From Phytohabitans aurantiacus (GTDB lineage Bacteria; Actinomycetota; Actinomycetes; Mycobacteriales; Micromonosporaceae): a stretch of 64,000 nt of DNA. The position numbers and the translations under genes were made by a program. Below the pieces are notes generated by a model. The model was not told the origin of the DNA. It saw only the letters and a list, made by a program, of their open reading frames with translations, and made no database searches. Positions 1 to 8,283 of this stretch are shown here, piece by piece; the stretch's first letter is position 1; every line of letters starts with the position of its first letter. The DNA is taken from positions 225,946 to 289,945 of the forward strand of contig NZ_BSDI01000001.1 of the NCBI RefSeq assembly GCF_027923225.1, written 5' to 3'.

Positions 1-259
1 ACTGGAGCACCACGCCAAGCCGGGCCCGCCACGCCTCCGTGCCGTGCCCCGGGTCGACACCGAGCACAGAGACCTCGCCGGCCGAGCGGATGCGAAAGCC
101 CTCCAGGATCTCGATCGTGGTGGTCTTGCCGGCTCCGTTGGGACCGAGCAACGCCAGCACTTCACCCCGTCGCGCGGTGAACGAGACACCCGTGAGCACA
201 TCCGTCGTGCCGTACCGCATCCGCAGGTCACGGACGTCGATGACCACGTCAGGCGTCAT
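1..259 (-). CDS. ABC transporter ATP-binding protein, N-terminal part (cut by window edge)
   Basis: This is the first ~86 residues of an ABC transporter ATPase, which would power export or import across the cytoplasmic membrane. The start is the ATG at 257-259, preceded by a purine-rich ribosome binding site (GGGGAGGTGGAG). The Walker A motif GPNGAGKTTT is visible around residues 39-48, followed by the IEILEGFR segment typical of DrrA/CcmA-type drug-export ATPases. The signature motif, Walker B and any permease partner lie outside the window, so the substrate cannot be told. A short dyad just upstream may be its operator. Confidence 0.9.
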   Translation of the reverse strand, partial: MTPDVVIDVRDLRMRYGTTDVLTGVSFTARRGEVLALLGPNGAGKTTTIEILEGFRIRSAGEVSVLGVDPGHGTEAWRARLGVVLQ

Positions 260-296
260 AGATCTCCACCTCCCCGTATGAGAGATCCCGCAAAAT

Positions 297-312
297 GTAG
301 CAGGTCTACTAC
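297..312. promoter_or_regulatory. Short dyad upstream of the ABC ATPase gene
   Basis: Two 7-bp arms (GTAGCAG and CTACTAC, one mismatch) separated by 2 bp lie 38-53 bp upstream of the ATPase start. The GTAG/CTAC composition resembles sites of PadR- or GntR-type regulators of drug ABC operons. No regulator gene for it is visible in the window, so the role is inferred. Confidence 0.3.
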
Positions 313-326
313 GGGTGGAGCCAGAT

Positions 327-554
327 CTATGGACGCGTCCAGGCGATGAAGCGCTCGTACAGCTGCGTTGTCGTGGCGGTGGTCAGCTCGCCGGCCGCGT
401 GACCGAGCTGGGTCGCCATGTAGACCGCCAGGTTGACCCGTTGCTCGCCGTACTCCTCGCAGAGTTGGTCGCGCGCGGATGCGCACGGCCAGTCCTGGCC
501 ACATGTCGCACATGTCCAGGCTGGCCGGACCGGCGTATGTTCGCCGGTGGCCAT
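327..554 (-). CDS. Small conserved protein with CxxC...C zinc-ribbon-like motif
   Basis: A 75-residue protein of unknown function. Its N-terminal third has the cysteine pattern C-A-T-C-G-Q-D-W-P-C, followed by a helical tail (YGEQRVNLAVYMATQLGHAA). This short family is common in Micromonosporaceae and is often given uninformative names such as flavin reductase; nothing in the sequence supports a flavin enzyme. The start at 554 (MATGEH) is chosen because GAGGAG lies just upstream; an in-frame ATG at 569 would add five residues. The cysteines may bind zinc, which is inference. Confidence 0.7.
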   Translation of the reverse strand: MATGEHTPVRPAWTCATCGQDWPCASARDQLCEEYGEQRVNLAVYMATQLGHAAGELTTATTTQLYERFIAWTRP

Positions 555-673
555 GCTCCTCACCCCCATCGTCCGGTAGCTGTGAAGGACGGTAGGGGCG
601 CCGTTGGGCCGCGCCGTGGGGCGCGATGTACGACCTTGCGGAAACCGTGGCGGTGTATGAGGGACGTGGCGTC

Positions 674-1852
674 CTACGCCGCGATCCCCATCCGCTCAGC
701 CAGGCCCACCAGACCCGGAAGGCGCTGCTTACGGCGGCGCGGCAGCAGCTCGGCGATGATCGTGCGGGCGATGGTCTGGTGCGGCAGCATCTCAGCGGCG
801 AGCGCCTCCACGGTGCGCAGCGTGTCGACGGCGTCCTGCGAACGCCAGTCGCTCATCTGTGCCCAGGCCACATTGAGCAGGTATCGCGCGTGCATCGCGG
901 TGGGCAGCGCGGCCGGCCGCTCGACGCGCTCGGCCAGCCTTATCGCGTGACGCGGGCGATCGGCGGCGATCGCCACGTCGACCGCCTTCATCGCGGCCAC
1001 CGTCGGCCCGAAGGCCATCCCCACGTACCGGCTGTAGTGGTCGCCGCGCATGCGAGCCGCCGCCGCCTGAACGAGACCCAGCAGTTCCTGCGCCTCCGAC
1101 TGCCGGCCCGACCGGGCGACCGCGGTGGTCGCGTACCGCAGCAGCTCACCCCAGACCGCCACCTGGTCGGTCGACGCCCGGGAGAGCGCCGGCTCGATCG
1201 ACTCGGCGGTCGACACCGCGATGTGCTCGGCCTCGGACCAGAGCCCCTGCCGCGAAAGCACCCACGACCGGGTCGCCTGCTGGCTGGCGTGCAGCAACTC
1301 GTCACCCGACGCCTCGGCGGCACGCATGCCCTCGGTGAGCGCGAGGTGGGCCAGGTCTTCGTGCGCCAGGTGCGCCAGCAGCGCCGCGGTCACCTGCATC
1401 AGCTCGGCCAGCAGCGCGGCCCCGGGCGCACCCGACTCCGAGGCGGCGGCCCGCGCCTCGCCGATCCGCTCGGGCAGCTCGCAGGCCAACTCGCCGTACC
1501 GCCCGGCCCAGTACAGGCGCCACACCTCGGCGACCCGCGGCCGCAGCGCCGTCACGGCCGGCGGCGCCACCTCTGCCGGGCGTATCCCCAGCACCGCGCG
1601 CCGGATCGAGCCCACCTCGCCGTTCGCGGGGCCGGCCGGCAAGCCGCGCGGCTTGCCGAGCAGGTCGGCGGGCGTGACATCGAGCGCGCGGGCCAGCGCG
1701 GTGAGACTGGCGATCCGGGTGGCGTGCCGCTGGCCCTGCTCCAGCTTGCGCACGAGATCGACGGAGACGCCGGCACGCTCGGCGAGGTCACGCTGTGACA
1801 TCGCCCGCCGGCGGCGGAGGGCGGAGAGCTGAGCACCGAGCGTGGACCGCAT
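674..1852 (-). CDS. XRE-family helix-turn-helix regulator with C-terminal helical repeat domain
   Basis: A 392-residue probable transcription regulator. Residues about 6-65 form an XRE/Cro-type helix-turn-helix (MSQRDLAERAGVSVDLVRKL, then a second helix set). The remaining ~320 residues are Ala/Leu/Glu-rich helices resembling TPR-type repeats, as in many actinobacterial regulators that sense peptides or small effectors. It is a single gene with no obvious target operon; its promoter region would overlap the 39-bp tandem repeats that separate it from dgt. The ligand is unknown. Confidence 0.88.
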   Translation of the reverse strand: MRSTLGAQLSALRRRRAMSQRDLAERAGVSVDLVRKLEQGQRHATRIASLTALARALDVTPADLLGKPRGLPAGPANGEVGSIRRAVLGIRPAEVAPPAVTALRPRVAEVWRLYWAGRYGELACELPERIGEARAAASESGAPGAALLAELMQVTAALLAHLAHEDLAHLALTEGMRAAEASGDELLHASQQATRSWVLSRQGLWSEAEHIAVSTAESIEPALSRASTDQVAVWGELLRYATTAVARSGRQSEAQELLGLVQAAAARMRGDHYSRYVGMAFGPTVAAMKAVDVAIAADRPRHAIRLAERVERPAALPTAMHARYLLNVAWAQMSDWRSQDAVDTLRTVEALAAEMLPHQTIARTIIAELLPRRRKQRLPGLVGLAERMGIAA

Positions 1853-1897
1853 CGCAGCTCCTCGGCCGAGGACCGTCTTATATCGACGGTACGCTCT

Positions 1898-2014
1898 GCT
1901 AACCGCATGGCGAAGCCCCTAAAGGACGAATGAATTGCTAACGGCGTGGCGAAGCCCCTAAAAGACGAATGAATTGCTAACCGCGTGGCGAAGCCCCTAA
2001 AGGACGAATGAATC
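1898..2014. repeat. Three tandem copies of a 39-bp unit between the XRE gene and dgt
   Basis: Copies begin at 1898, 1937 and 1976 with an exact 39-bp period and only a few base differences (for example gcatgg / gcgtgg, aaagg / aaaag). Each unit has the small dyad GGCGAAGCC. The copy nearest dgt overlaps its 3' end and supplies the stop codon. Because 39 is a multiple of three, one frame reads the 13-residue unit IHSSFRGFATRLA over and over, which produces a spurious open frame. The likely origin is tandem duplication of the dgt 3' end. Confidence 0.95.
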
Positions 2015-3505
2015 CGTCCAGAGCTGGCGCGACCTGCCCGAGAGCGCGTCCAGCATGGCGGCCGCCTGCCCATCGGTGAGCGCCGCCACGAAGTCGATGA
2101 TCGCCCGGCCGCGGGCCTGCACCGCCCGGTCCGGCGTGGCCGGGTCCAGCTCTGCTTCGCCCATCTCCACCAGGTCGTGCAGCCGCCTCGGCAGCCGCGC
2201 CTGCTCGTCCGGGTCGAGCAGCCAGGCGTGCAGCGCCTCGACGAGCGTGCCCAGCAAGTTGGCCTGCCCGCGCTGGTGCAACGCCAGGTCGGGCCGGGCC
2301 AGTACGAACCGGTGGTGCACGAACTTCAGCACCTGTACCTCGTGCCACTGCGCCGGCGCCAGCAGCACGTGCCCCGAGCGCACCGGCGGCTGTGCCTCCA
2401 CGGTGATCGCGTCGATGAACCGGCGGGTCCAGCGCGCCGAGAACCGCGCCACGTACTGCTCCGCCTCCACCGACCCGTCGAACGGCGCCGCCAGCAGGCC
2501 ATCGACCAGCTCGTGGCGGACCTGCTCCACCGCGTCGGCGAACGCCGTGTCGTCGCTGATCCAGCCGTCTTTGCGGTGCAGCTGGCGGCGTAGTTGCTCG
2601 ATCGAACGCCCCGGACGGCGAGACCCGGCGTCGAGCGCGGCGGCGGGCAGATCGCGCAGCTCGTCACGCTCGTTCTGCCAGGCGATCAGCTCGGCGGCCA
2701 CCGCGCCCTGCTGGAGCACGCCGACGCGGTAGAAGTCCTCGACGTCGTGGATGGCGTACGCGATGTCGTCGGCGGTGTCCATGACCGAGGCTTCGACGGT
2801 CTGCTGCCAGTCGCTGATCCGGCCGGCGAACGGCTCCCGGGCCTGCCGCAGGTCGTCGACCTCGGTGCGGTACGCGCTGAACTTCGCCGAGCCGCTCGAC
2901 GGGTCGTCGGGCGGCCCGCTGGCGCCCCGGGGTGGCGGCACGAGCAGGCGCGGGTGCGGCTCGGGGTAGTCGTGCCGGGTCCACGGATACTTGAGCATCG
3001 CCGCGCGGACGGCCGCGGTCAGGTCCAGGCCCGTGGCCTCGCCGCGGATCTCGGTACTGGTCACGATCCGGTACGACTGTGCGTTGCCCTCGAACCCGTC
3101 CGGTACACCCAGGCGGTGCCGGGCGAGCCGGTCGAGTACCTGCTCGCCGAGGTGCCCGAACGGCGGGTGACCCAGGTCGTGGCCGAGCGCCGCCGCCTCG
3201 ACCACATCGGGGTCCAGGCCGCCGAGCTTGTCGAGCAGCACCCGGTACCGGTCATCGGCGAGCAGCCGCTCGGCGATGGCCCGCGCCACCTGCGCGACCT
3301 TGAGGCTGTGCGTGAGCCGGTTGTGCACCAGCAGGCCCGAGCCGCCCGGGCTGATGACCTGGGTGACGCTGCCCAGCCGGCTGAAGAACGGCGAGCTGAC
3401 GATCCGGTCGCGGTCGACCCGAAACGGGCTGGCCGCCAGGTCGCCGGGCGCGATCGCCGTGCCACCGAAGAGCCGGCGAGCCCGCGGGTCACCCATCATC
3501 TCCAT
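1997..3505 (-). CDS. dgt: Deoxyguanosinetriphosphate triphosphohydrolase-like protein (HD-domain dNTPase)
   Basis: A 502-residue HD-superfamily hydrolase, expected to cleave dNTPs to deoxynucleosides plus triphosphate and so control dNTP pools. Metal-binding residues are visible: H66 in NRLTHSLKV, the H109-D110 pair in GHDLGHPPFGH, and a later conserved Asp in VMDTADDIAYAIHD. The N-terminus MEMMGDPRARRLFGG is typical of the family. Length matches type-2 Dgt proteins. The last residues (TDSFVL, stop) are encoded by the first unit of the neighbouring 39-bp repeat, so its C-terminus may have been altered by that duplication. Confidence 0.93.
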   Translation of the reverse strand: MEMMGDPRARRLFGGTAIAPGDLAASPFRVDRDRIVSSPFFSRLGSVTQVISPGGSGLLVHNRLTHSLKVAQVARAIAERLLADDRYRVLLDKLGGLDPDVVEAAALGHDLGHPPFGHLGEQVLDRLARHRLGVPDGFEGNAQSYRIVTSTEIRGEATGLDLTAAVRAAMLKYPWTRHDYPEPHPRLLVPPPRGASGPPDDPSSGSAKFSAYRTEVDDLRQAREPFAGRISDWQQTVEASVMDTADDIAYAIHDVEDFYRVGVLQQGAVAAELIAWQNERDELRDLPAAALDAGSRRPGRSIEQLRRQLHRKDGWISDDTAFADAVEQVRHELVDGLLAAPFDGSVEAEQYVARFSARWTRRFIDAITVEAQPPVRSGHVLLAPAQWHEVQVLKFVHHRFVLARPDLALHQRGQANLLGTLVEALHAWLLDPDEQARLPRRLHDLVEMGEAELDPATPDRAVQARGRAIIDFVAALTDGQAAAMLDALSGRSRQLWTDSFVL

Positions 3506-3556
3506 GATCCGACATTAGTACCCACTGTTGCCCTCTGGCCCGTGTTACCTTGGGAG

Positions 3557-3620
3557 TACGAGCCGGTGACAAGGGGTCCAGGGGACCTCTTCTCGGGAGA
3601 CCGAGATAGCCGGCTCCTAC
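3557..3620. terminator. Nested imperfect dyad between the DUF3800 gene and dgt
   Basis: Outer arms GTACGAGCCGG (3557-3567) and CCGGCTCCTAC (3610-3620) pair with one mismatch; an inner pair AGGGGTCC / GGACCTCT lies inside. It sits immediately after the stop of the minus-strand DUF3800 gene and before dgt, a position fitting a terminator or a small repeat element. There is no U-run, so the role is inferred. Confidence 0.4.
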
Positions 3621-4279
3621 TATGCCCGGCCCCACGGAGCAAAGATCGATCGCAGGCCCGGCTTCACACACAGATCAAACCAGCTACAGGTGCGTCCTTC
3701 TAGCTTTCGCTGGACGGCCCAAAGACCATAATCAGCTACCTGGATTCCCCAGGAACTTGGAGCATCCCAAATGCACGGCACGATCGTGCGATCGTCCACT
3801 TGCGCGCATACATCTTCAAGCGCGTGCCTGATGGCGTCACGTTTGTTGTTCGTCTGCAGGGAACCGACGATGACGAACAGGCGGTCTCCTGGATGCGATA
3901 CCTGCCTAGCTATCTCCTTGAAGTGCAGGTACCAGGCAACCTTATATAGCCGTACGGGTCCGGCCTCGCGGATCGAACGGTACGCGTTGGCCTTCAGAAG
4001 GAACGTCGTATCGAACCTTGGGCGCTGCGCCTGGATGAGAGCGAAGACTTCGGACCGCGTGGCGTGAGAGTCGTTCTTCGCGTGAAAGCCTCTCGGAAGC
4101 CGCACGCCCCGGCTTTCGAGATCGCAACGTAGCTGGAGGCCCTCCCACAGCTCTTTTCCGTGTCCGTCAGCGAAGACAGCCGTGCCAAAGCCAAAATAGC
4201 GACTGGCACCCGCCGTGCCAGCCATGTCAAGGTCGCCTGTCTCGTCGGCGTACATGAAAAGGTCGGCCACCGCGTGCAC
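3620..4279 (-). CDS. DUF3800 domain protein
   Basis: A 219-residue protein with the DUF3800 hallmarks: an N-terminal YADETGD strand (D12, E13), a central HAKND segment and a C-terminal QVADYGLWAVQRKLEG helix. The family is predicted to have an RNase H-like fold and is often found in mobile or defence contexts, but no activity is established, so none is claimed. The gene is visibly richer in A/T and rarer codons (for example ata, aga, cta) than its neighbours, suggesting transfer. Start is a GTG at 4279; an ATG at 4255 (MYADETG) is a shorter alternative. Confidence 0.8.
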   Translation of the reverse strand: MHAVADLFMYADETGDLDMAGTAGASRYFGFGTAVFADGHGKELWEGLQLRCDLESRGVRLPRGFHAKNDSHATRSEVFALIQAQRPRFDTTFLLKANAYRSIREAGPVRLYKVAWYLHFKEIARQVSHPGDRLFVIVGSLQTNNKRDAIRHALEDVCAQVDDRTIVPCIWDAPSSWGIQVADYGLWAVQRKLEGRTCSWFDLCVKPGLRSIFAPWGRA

Positions 4280-4324
4280 GCTAGCAGAATGTCTATCCGC
4301 AATTTGACCCGTTAATGCTTGCGA

Positions 4325-4576
4325 TCATTTCACGAATTCAAACGCGGATGATCTGGTGCTGTACCGCCCAGGCGCCGGTGTGTGCAGCCGCGCCGCACCG
4401 GTCAGCACGAGCCCGGGACGCGGAGTGAACGCGTCGAGCGCGGCGGCGACCAGTAGGCTCTTGCCCATGCCAGCGGCGCCGGTAACAACCACAGGCAGGG
4501 GCGCACCGCCCAGCCGTGACCATGCGCGGACCAGCTCCGCGAGGTGGTCCGCGCTATTCGCAGGCTGGATGACATG
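4325..4576 (-). pseudogene. Remnant of a P-loop ATPase regulator (LuxR/LAL-type)
   Basis: One reading frame encodes about 80 residues resembling the start of the ATPase domain of large LuxR-type regulators: ELVRAWSRLGGAPLPVVVTG, then AAGMGKSLLVAAALDAF (Walker A, GAAGMGKS), then LTGAARLHTPAP. The frame ends abruptly at 4325 where the A/T-richer DUF3800 patch begins, and there is no proper start codon in frame with a ribosome site. It is best read as a truncated gene fragment left by insertion or deletion, overlapping the start of the PP2C gene on the other strand. Confidence 0.5.
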
Positions 4577-5290
4577 AGCTTGATCTTGCGTGCGGCCATG
4601 CTCAGCCACGTCGGCCTCGTCCGGTCCAACAACGAGGACTCGGCGTTCGCCGGCCGTCGGCTGCTCGTGATCGCCGACGGCATCGGCGGGTTGCCGGCGG
4701 GCGAGTTGGCGAGCGATCTGATCGTCAAGATGCTGGCGCCACTCGATGATGGGCCCGAGCCGGAGCACCCGCTCGCCTCACTTCGCGAGGCGGTCGAGGC
4801 CGCCAACCGGCAGATCCGCGAGACCGCCGACGCCGAGCCGGGCCGCGAGGGCATGGGGTCGACCGTCACATCGTTGCTGATGGCCAGCGAGCAGATCGCG
4901 CTGTTTCACGTGGGCGACTCGCGGGCGTACCTGATGCGCGATGGCGCGCTGTCGCAGCTCACCAAGGATGACACGTACGTACAGACGCTGGTCGACCACG
5001 GAGTGCTCACGCCCGAGGAGGCGCGTGCCCACCCGCAGCGCTCGGTCGTGACCCAGGCGGTGCAAGGCGACGAGTTCACGCCGTCCGGCGCCATCCTGAG
5101 CCCGCAGGCCGGCGACCGGTACCTGCTGTGCAGCGACGGACTCTCCGACTACGTGTCCGAAGAAGCGATCGCCGCTACCATGCGCACGTACCCCGACCAG
5201 CGCGAATGCGTCGAGGGTCTGGTGCAGCACGCCCTGCACGCCGGTGCCCCGGACAACGTGTCGGTCATCATCGCGGACGTGTCCGCCTAG
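4574..5290 (+). CDS. PP2C-family serine/threonine protein phosphatase
   Basis: A 238-residue cytosolic PPM phosphatase, expected to remove phosphate from Ser/Thr kinase targets. Metal-binding motifs are present: NNEDS (D22), ADGIGG (D35), GMGST, HVGDSRAYL, CSDGLSDYV and the final DNVSVIIADV. The usual DGMGG is DGIGG here, a minor variant. The in-frame ATG at 4574 (MSLILRAAMLSH) is chosen over one at 4544 because family members begin shortly before SHxGxxRxxNED. tex begins 9 bp after the stop, so the two are probably co-transcribed. Confidence 0.92.
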   Translation: MSLILRAAMLSHVGLVRSNNEDSAFAGRRLLVIADGIGGLPAGELASDLIVKMLAPLDDGPEPEHPLASLREAVEAANRQIRETADAEPGREGMGSTVTSLLMASEQIALFHVGDSRAYLMRDGALSQLTKDDTYVQTLVDHGVLTPEEARAHPQRSVVTQAVQGDEFTPSGAILSPQAGDRYLLCSDGLSDYVSEEAIAATMRTYPDQRECVEGLVQHALHAGAPDNVSVIIADVSA

Positions 5291-5299
5291 GATCACTGC

Positions 5300-7615
5300 G
5301 TGACGACATCGCTTCAAGAGCGGATCGCCGAGGAGCTCGGCGTCCGGGAACGGCAGGTGGCGGCGGCGGTCGAGCTGCTCGACGGCGGTGCCACCGTGCC
5401 GTTCATCGCTCGCTACCGCAAGGAAGCCACCGGCGCGCTCGACGACGCGCAGCTGCGCACGCTGGAGGAGCGGCTGCGCTACCTGCGCGAGATGGAAGAG
5501 CGGCGCACCGCGATCCTGGAGTCGATCCGCAGCCAAGGCAAGCTCGACGAGGCGCTCGAAGCGCAGATCATGGCCGCCGACTCGAAGGCCCGCCTCGAAG
5601 ACATCTACCTGCCGTACAAGCCGAAGCGGCGCACGAAGGCGCAGATCGCGCGCGAAAACGGCCTGGAGCCGCTCGCTGATTTGCTGATCAGCGACCCGAG
5701 CCAGGACCCGCGGGCCGCGGCCGCCGGCTTCACCAAGGAAGACCTCGACGCGACGGCCGCCCTGGAGGGCGCGCGCCACATCCTCGCCGAGCGGTTCGCC
5801 GAGGACGCCGACCTGATCGGCGCGCTGCGCGAGCAGATGTGGTCGCGCGGCCGGCTGCTGTCGAAGGTACGAGACGGCAAGCAGGACGAGGGAGCGAAGT
5901 TCGCCGACTACTTCGACTTCGCGGAACCGTTCACGAAGTTGCCGTCGCACCGCATCCTGGCGCTGTTCCGGGGCGAGAAGGAGGAGATGCTCGACCTGAC
6001 GCTCGAGCCGGAGGAGCCGCAGCCCGGCCTCGGCTCGTACGAGCAGCGGGTCGCCTCCCACTTCAACATCTCCGACCAGGGCCGGCCCGCCGACCGCTGG
6101 CTGCTCGACACCGTACGGTCGGCGTGGCGCACCCGCATCCTGGTGCACCTCGACGTCAACCTCCGCACCCGGTTGTGGCAGGCCGCCGAGGAGGAGGCCG
6201 TCCGGGTCTTCGCGGCCAACCTGCGCGACCTGCTGCTCGCCGCGCCCGCCGGCCCGCGTACGACGATGGGGCTCGACCCGGGCTTCCGCACCGGTGTGAA
6301 GGTGGCCGTCGTCGACACCACGGGCAAGGTCGTGGCCACCGACACGATCTACCCGCACGTGCCGCAGCAGCGCTGGGACGAGTCGATCGCCAAGCTGGCC
6401 AAGCTGGCGGCCACCCACAAGGTGGATCTCGTGGCGATCGGCAACGGCACGGCGTCTCGCGAGACCGACAAGCTCGCCGGCGACCTGATCACGCGCCACC
6501 CGGAGCTGAAGCTCACCAAGGTCATGGTGTCGGAGGCCGGCGCGTCGGTGTACTCGGCGTCCGCCTACGCCTCCGCGGAACTGCCCGAGCTCGACGTGTC
6601 GCTGCGCGGTGCGGTCTCGATCGCCCGGCGACTGCAGGACCCGCTGGCCGAGCTGGTCAAGATCGACCCGAAGTCGATCGGGGTTGGCCAGTACCAGCAC
6701 GACCTGTCCGAGGTGAAACTGTCGCGGTCGCTCGACGCGGTGGTCGAAGACTGCGTCAACGCGGTCGGTGTCGACGTCAACACCGCGTCCGCCCCGCTGC
6801 TCACCCGCGTCTCGGGTATCGGTGAAGGGCTGGCGCAGAGCATCGTGCTGCACCGCGACGCCAACGGCCCGTTCCGGTCCCGGAAGGCCCTCAAAGAGGT
6901 CCCGCGGCTCGGCCCGAAGGCGTTCGAGCAGTGTGCCGGCTTCCTGCGCATCCGCGACGGCGACGACCCGCTCGACGCGTCGAGCGTGCACCCAGAGGCG
7001 TACCCGGTGGTCCGCCGGATCATCGAGGCGACCCGCACCGAGGTGGCGGCCCTGATCGGCAACGGCCCGGTCCTACGCGCGCTGAAGCCGACCGAGTTCG
7101 TCGACGACCTGTTCGGCCTGCCGACGGTCACCGACATCTTCAAGGAGTTGGAGAAGCCGGGGCGTGACCCGCGCCCGGCCTTCAAGACGGCCACGTTCGC
7201 GGAAGGCGTCGAGAAGATCGGCGACCTGCAGCAGGGCATGGTGCTCGAAGGCGTCGTGACCAATGTGGCGGCCTTCGGCGCGTTCGTCGACGTGGGCGTC
7301 CACCAGGACGGCCTGGTACACGTGTCCGCGATGTCCAAGACCTTCGTCAAGGACCCGCGCGACGTCGTCAAGCCGGGTGACATCGTTCGGGTGAAGGTTC
7401 TGGACGTCGACGTGCCGCGTAAGCGGATCTCGCTGACCCTGCGCCTCGAAGACGCGGCGGAGGCTCCTGCCGAGCGTGCCGAGCGCCCTCGCCGCGAAAG
7501 GCCTGGTAAACAGCCTGCGCAGCCCTCGCGGCCGGCGCAGGGCGCGATGGCCGACGCACTGCGACGCGCCGGATTGGATCAAGGTCTAGGCGGTCAGCGC
7601 CGCAGCCCTAGATAA
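5300..7615 (+). CDS. tex: Tex-family transcription accessory/RNA-binding protein
   Basis: A 771-residue cytosolic nucleic-acid-binding protein. The order is an N-terminal helical region, a YqgF/RNase H-like domain from about residue 323 (GLDPGFRTGVKVAVVDT), helix-hairpin-helix repeats near 490-560 (GIGEGLAQSIVLHRD), and an S1 RNA-binding domain at about 643-715 (LEGVVTNVAAFGAFVDVGVH). The tail is basic and Pro-rich. Start is GTG at 5300 just after the PP2C stop. Length and domain order match Tex of Bordetella and Pseudomonas. The role in transcription or RNA surveillance is taken from the family. Confidence 0.95.
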   Translation: MTTSLQERIAEELGVRERQVAAAVELLDGGATVPFIARYRKEATGALDDAQLRTLEERLRYLREMEERRTAILESIRSQGKLDEALEAQIMAADSKARLEDIYLPYKPKRRTKAQIARENGLEPLADLLISDPSQDPRAAAAGFTKEDLDATAALEGARHILAERFAEDADLIGALREQMWSRGRLLSKVRDGKQDEGAKFADYFDFAEPFTKLPSHRILALFRGEKEEMLDLTLEPEEPQPGLGSYEQRVASHFNISDQGRPADRWLLDTVRSAWRTRILVHLDVNLRTRLWQAAEEEAVRVFAANLRDLLLAAPAGPRTTMGLDPGFRTGVKVAVVDTTGKVVATDTIYPHVPQQRWDESIAKLAKLAATHKVDLVAIGNGTASRETDKLAGDLITRHPELKLTKVMVSEAGASVYSASAYASAELPELDVSLRGAVSIARRLQDPLAELVKIDPKSIGVGQYQHDLSEVKLSRSLDAVVEDCVNAVGVDVNTASAPLLTRVSGIGEGLAQSIVLHRDANGPFRSRKALKEVPRLGPKAFEQCAGFLRIRDGDDPLDASSVHPEAYPVVRRIIEATRTEVAALIGNGPVLRALKPTEFVDDLFGLPTVTDIFKELEKPGRDPRPAFKTATFAEGVEKIGDLQQGMVLEGVVTNVAAFGAFVDVGVHQDGLVHVSAMSKTFVKDPRDVVKPGDIVRVKVLDVDVPRKRISLTLRLEDAAEAPAERAERPRRERPGKQPAQPSRPAQGAMADALRRAGLDQGLGGQRRSPR

Positions 7616-7645
7616 TTTGCGAGAAGGTTTCTGTTATTCCGCAGG

Positions 7646-7684
7646 GCGCACCCGCATCTCCTATTGCGCAGGGGTCGGGTGCGC
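7646..7684. terminator. Hairpin between tex and the ECF sigma gene
   Basis: Perfect 9-bp arms GCGCACCCG (7646-7654) and CGGGTGCGC (7676-7684) around a 22-nt loop, 31 bp after the tex stop and 45 bp before the sigma-factor start. It may terminate tex or structure the sigma leader. No U-run follows. Confidence 0.4.
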
Positions 7685-7728
7685 TCGGCCGTACGTGCCG
7701 AAGAGACGCGAAGCGAGGGTGTCCGCGC

Positions 7729-8283
7729 ATGACGTACGGGATGACCGCAGGGCGGCATCGTGGCGAAGGTGCCGAAGATGCGCTGGTGCGCGAGCTGTAT
7801 GAGCAGCACGCGGCACCGTTGCTGCGGTTCGTGCTTCAGCTTGTGGCGGGTGACCGCCAGAAGGCGGAAGACATCGTGCAGGAGACCCTCCTGCGCGGGT
7901 GGCGCAATGTCCACCGGTTAGGCGGCGAAGGCCACTCATCCCTGCGGCCGTGGCTCGTCACCGTCGCCCGGCGGATCGCGATCGACGAGCACCGCAGCCA
8001 GAACGCGCGACCGCCGGAGACGTACGGCGTCGACCTGGAGACGGTCTCCGAGCAGGACGAGAGCGAGCGGGTGCTGCGCCGCATGACGGTGACCGCCGCG
8101 CTGCGCACGCTCACGCCATCGCATCAGGAGATCCTGATGGAGACCTACTTCCGGGGCCGCACCGTGGCGGAGGCCGCCGAGGCGCTCGACCTCCCCCTCG
8201 GTACGGCGAAGTCCCGGGTGTACTACGCGCTGCGCGCCCTGCGCACCGCCCTGGAGCAGCGCGGCGTCACCGGCGCCATCTAG
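7729..8283 (+). CDS. ECF-type RNA polymerase sigma factor (SigL-like)
   Basis: A 184-residue sigma-70 family factor with only regions 2 and 4. Region 2 covers about residues 25-90 (YEQHAAPLLRFVLQLV, DIVQETLLRGWRN, RPWLVTVARRIAID); region 4 covers about 118-172 (LTPSHQEILMETYFRGRTVA, then a helix-turn-helix ending GTAKSRVYYALRALR). The sequence resembles SigL/ECF39-type factors. No anti-sigma gene follows; the next gene is convergent and shares the CTAG tetranucleotide, so both stop codons overlap. The signal it answers is unknown. Confidence 0.9.
   Translation: MTYGMTAGRHRGEGAEDALVRELYEQHAAPLLRFVLQLVAGDRQKAEDIVQETLLRGWRNVHRLGGEGHSSLRPWLVTVARRIAIDEHRSQNARPPETYGVDLETVSEQDESERVLRRMTVTAALRTLTPSHQEILMETYFRGRTVAEAAEALDLPLGTAKSRVYYALRALRTALEQRGVTGAI

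Noticed and set aside
1898..2014. CRISPR-like array
   Set aside because: Only three units with no variable spacers between them; it is a simple tandem duplication.
1552..2073. Open frame encoding repeated IHSSFRGFATRLA
   Set aside because: It arises from the 39-bp tandem repeats and then runs out of frame through the XRE gene, so it is not believed to be a protein.
4778..6991. Minus-strand open frame of ~737 codons opposite PP2C and tex
   Set aside because: It is antisense to two recognisable genes; long shadow frames are common in high-GC DNA and this one shows no protein features.
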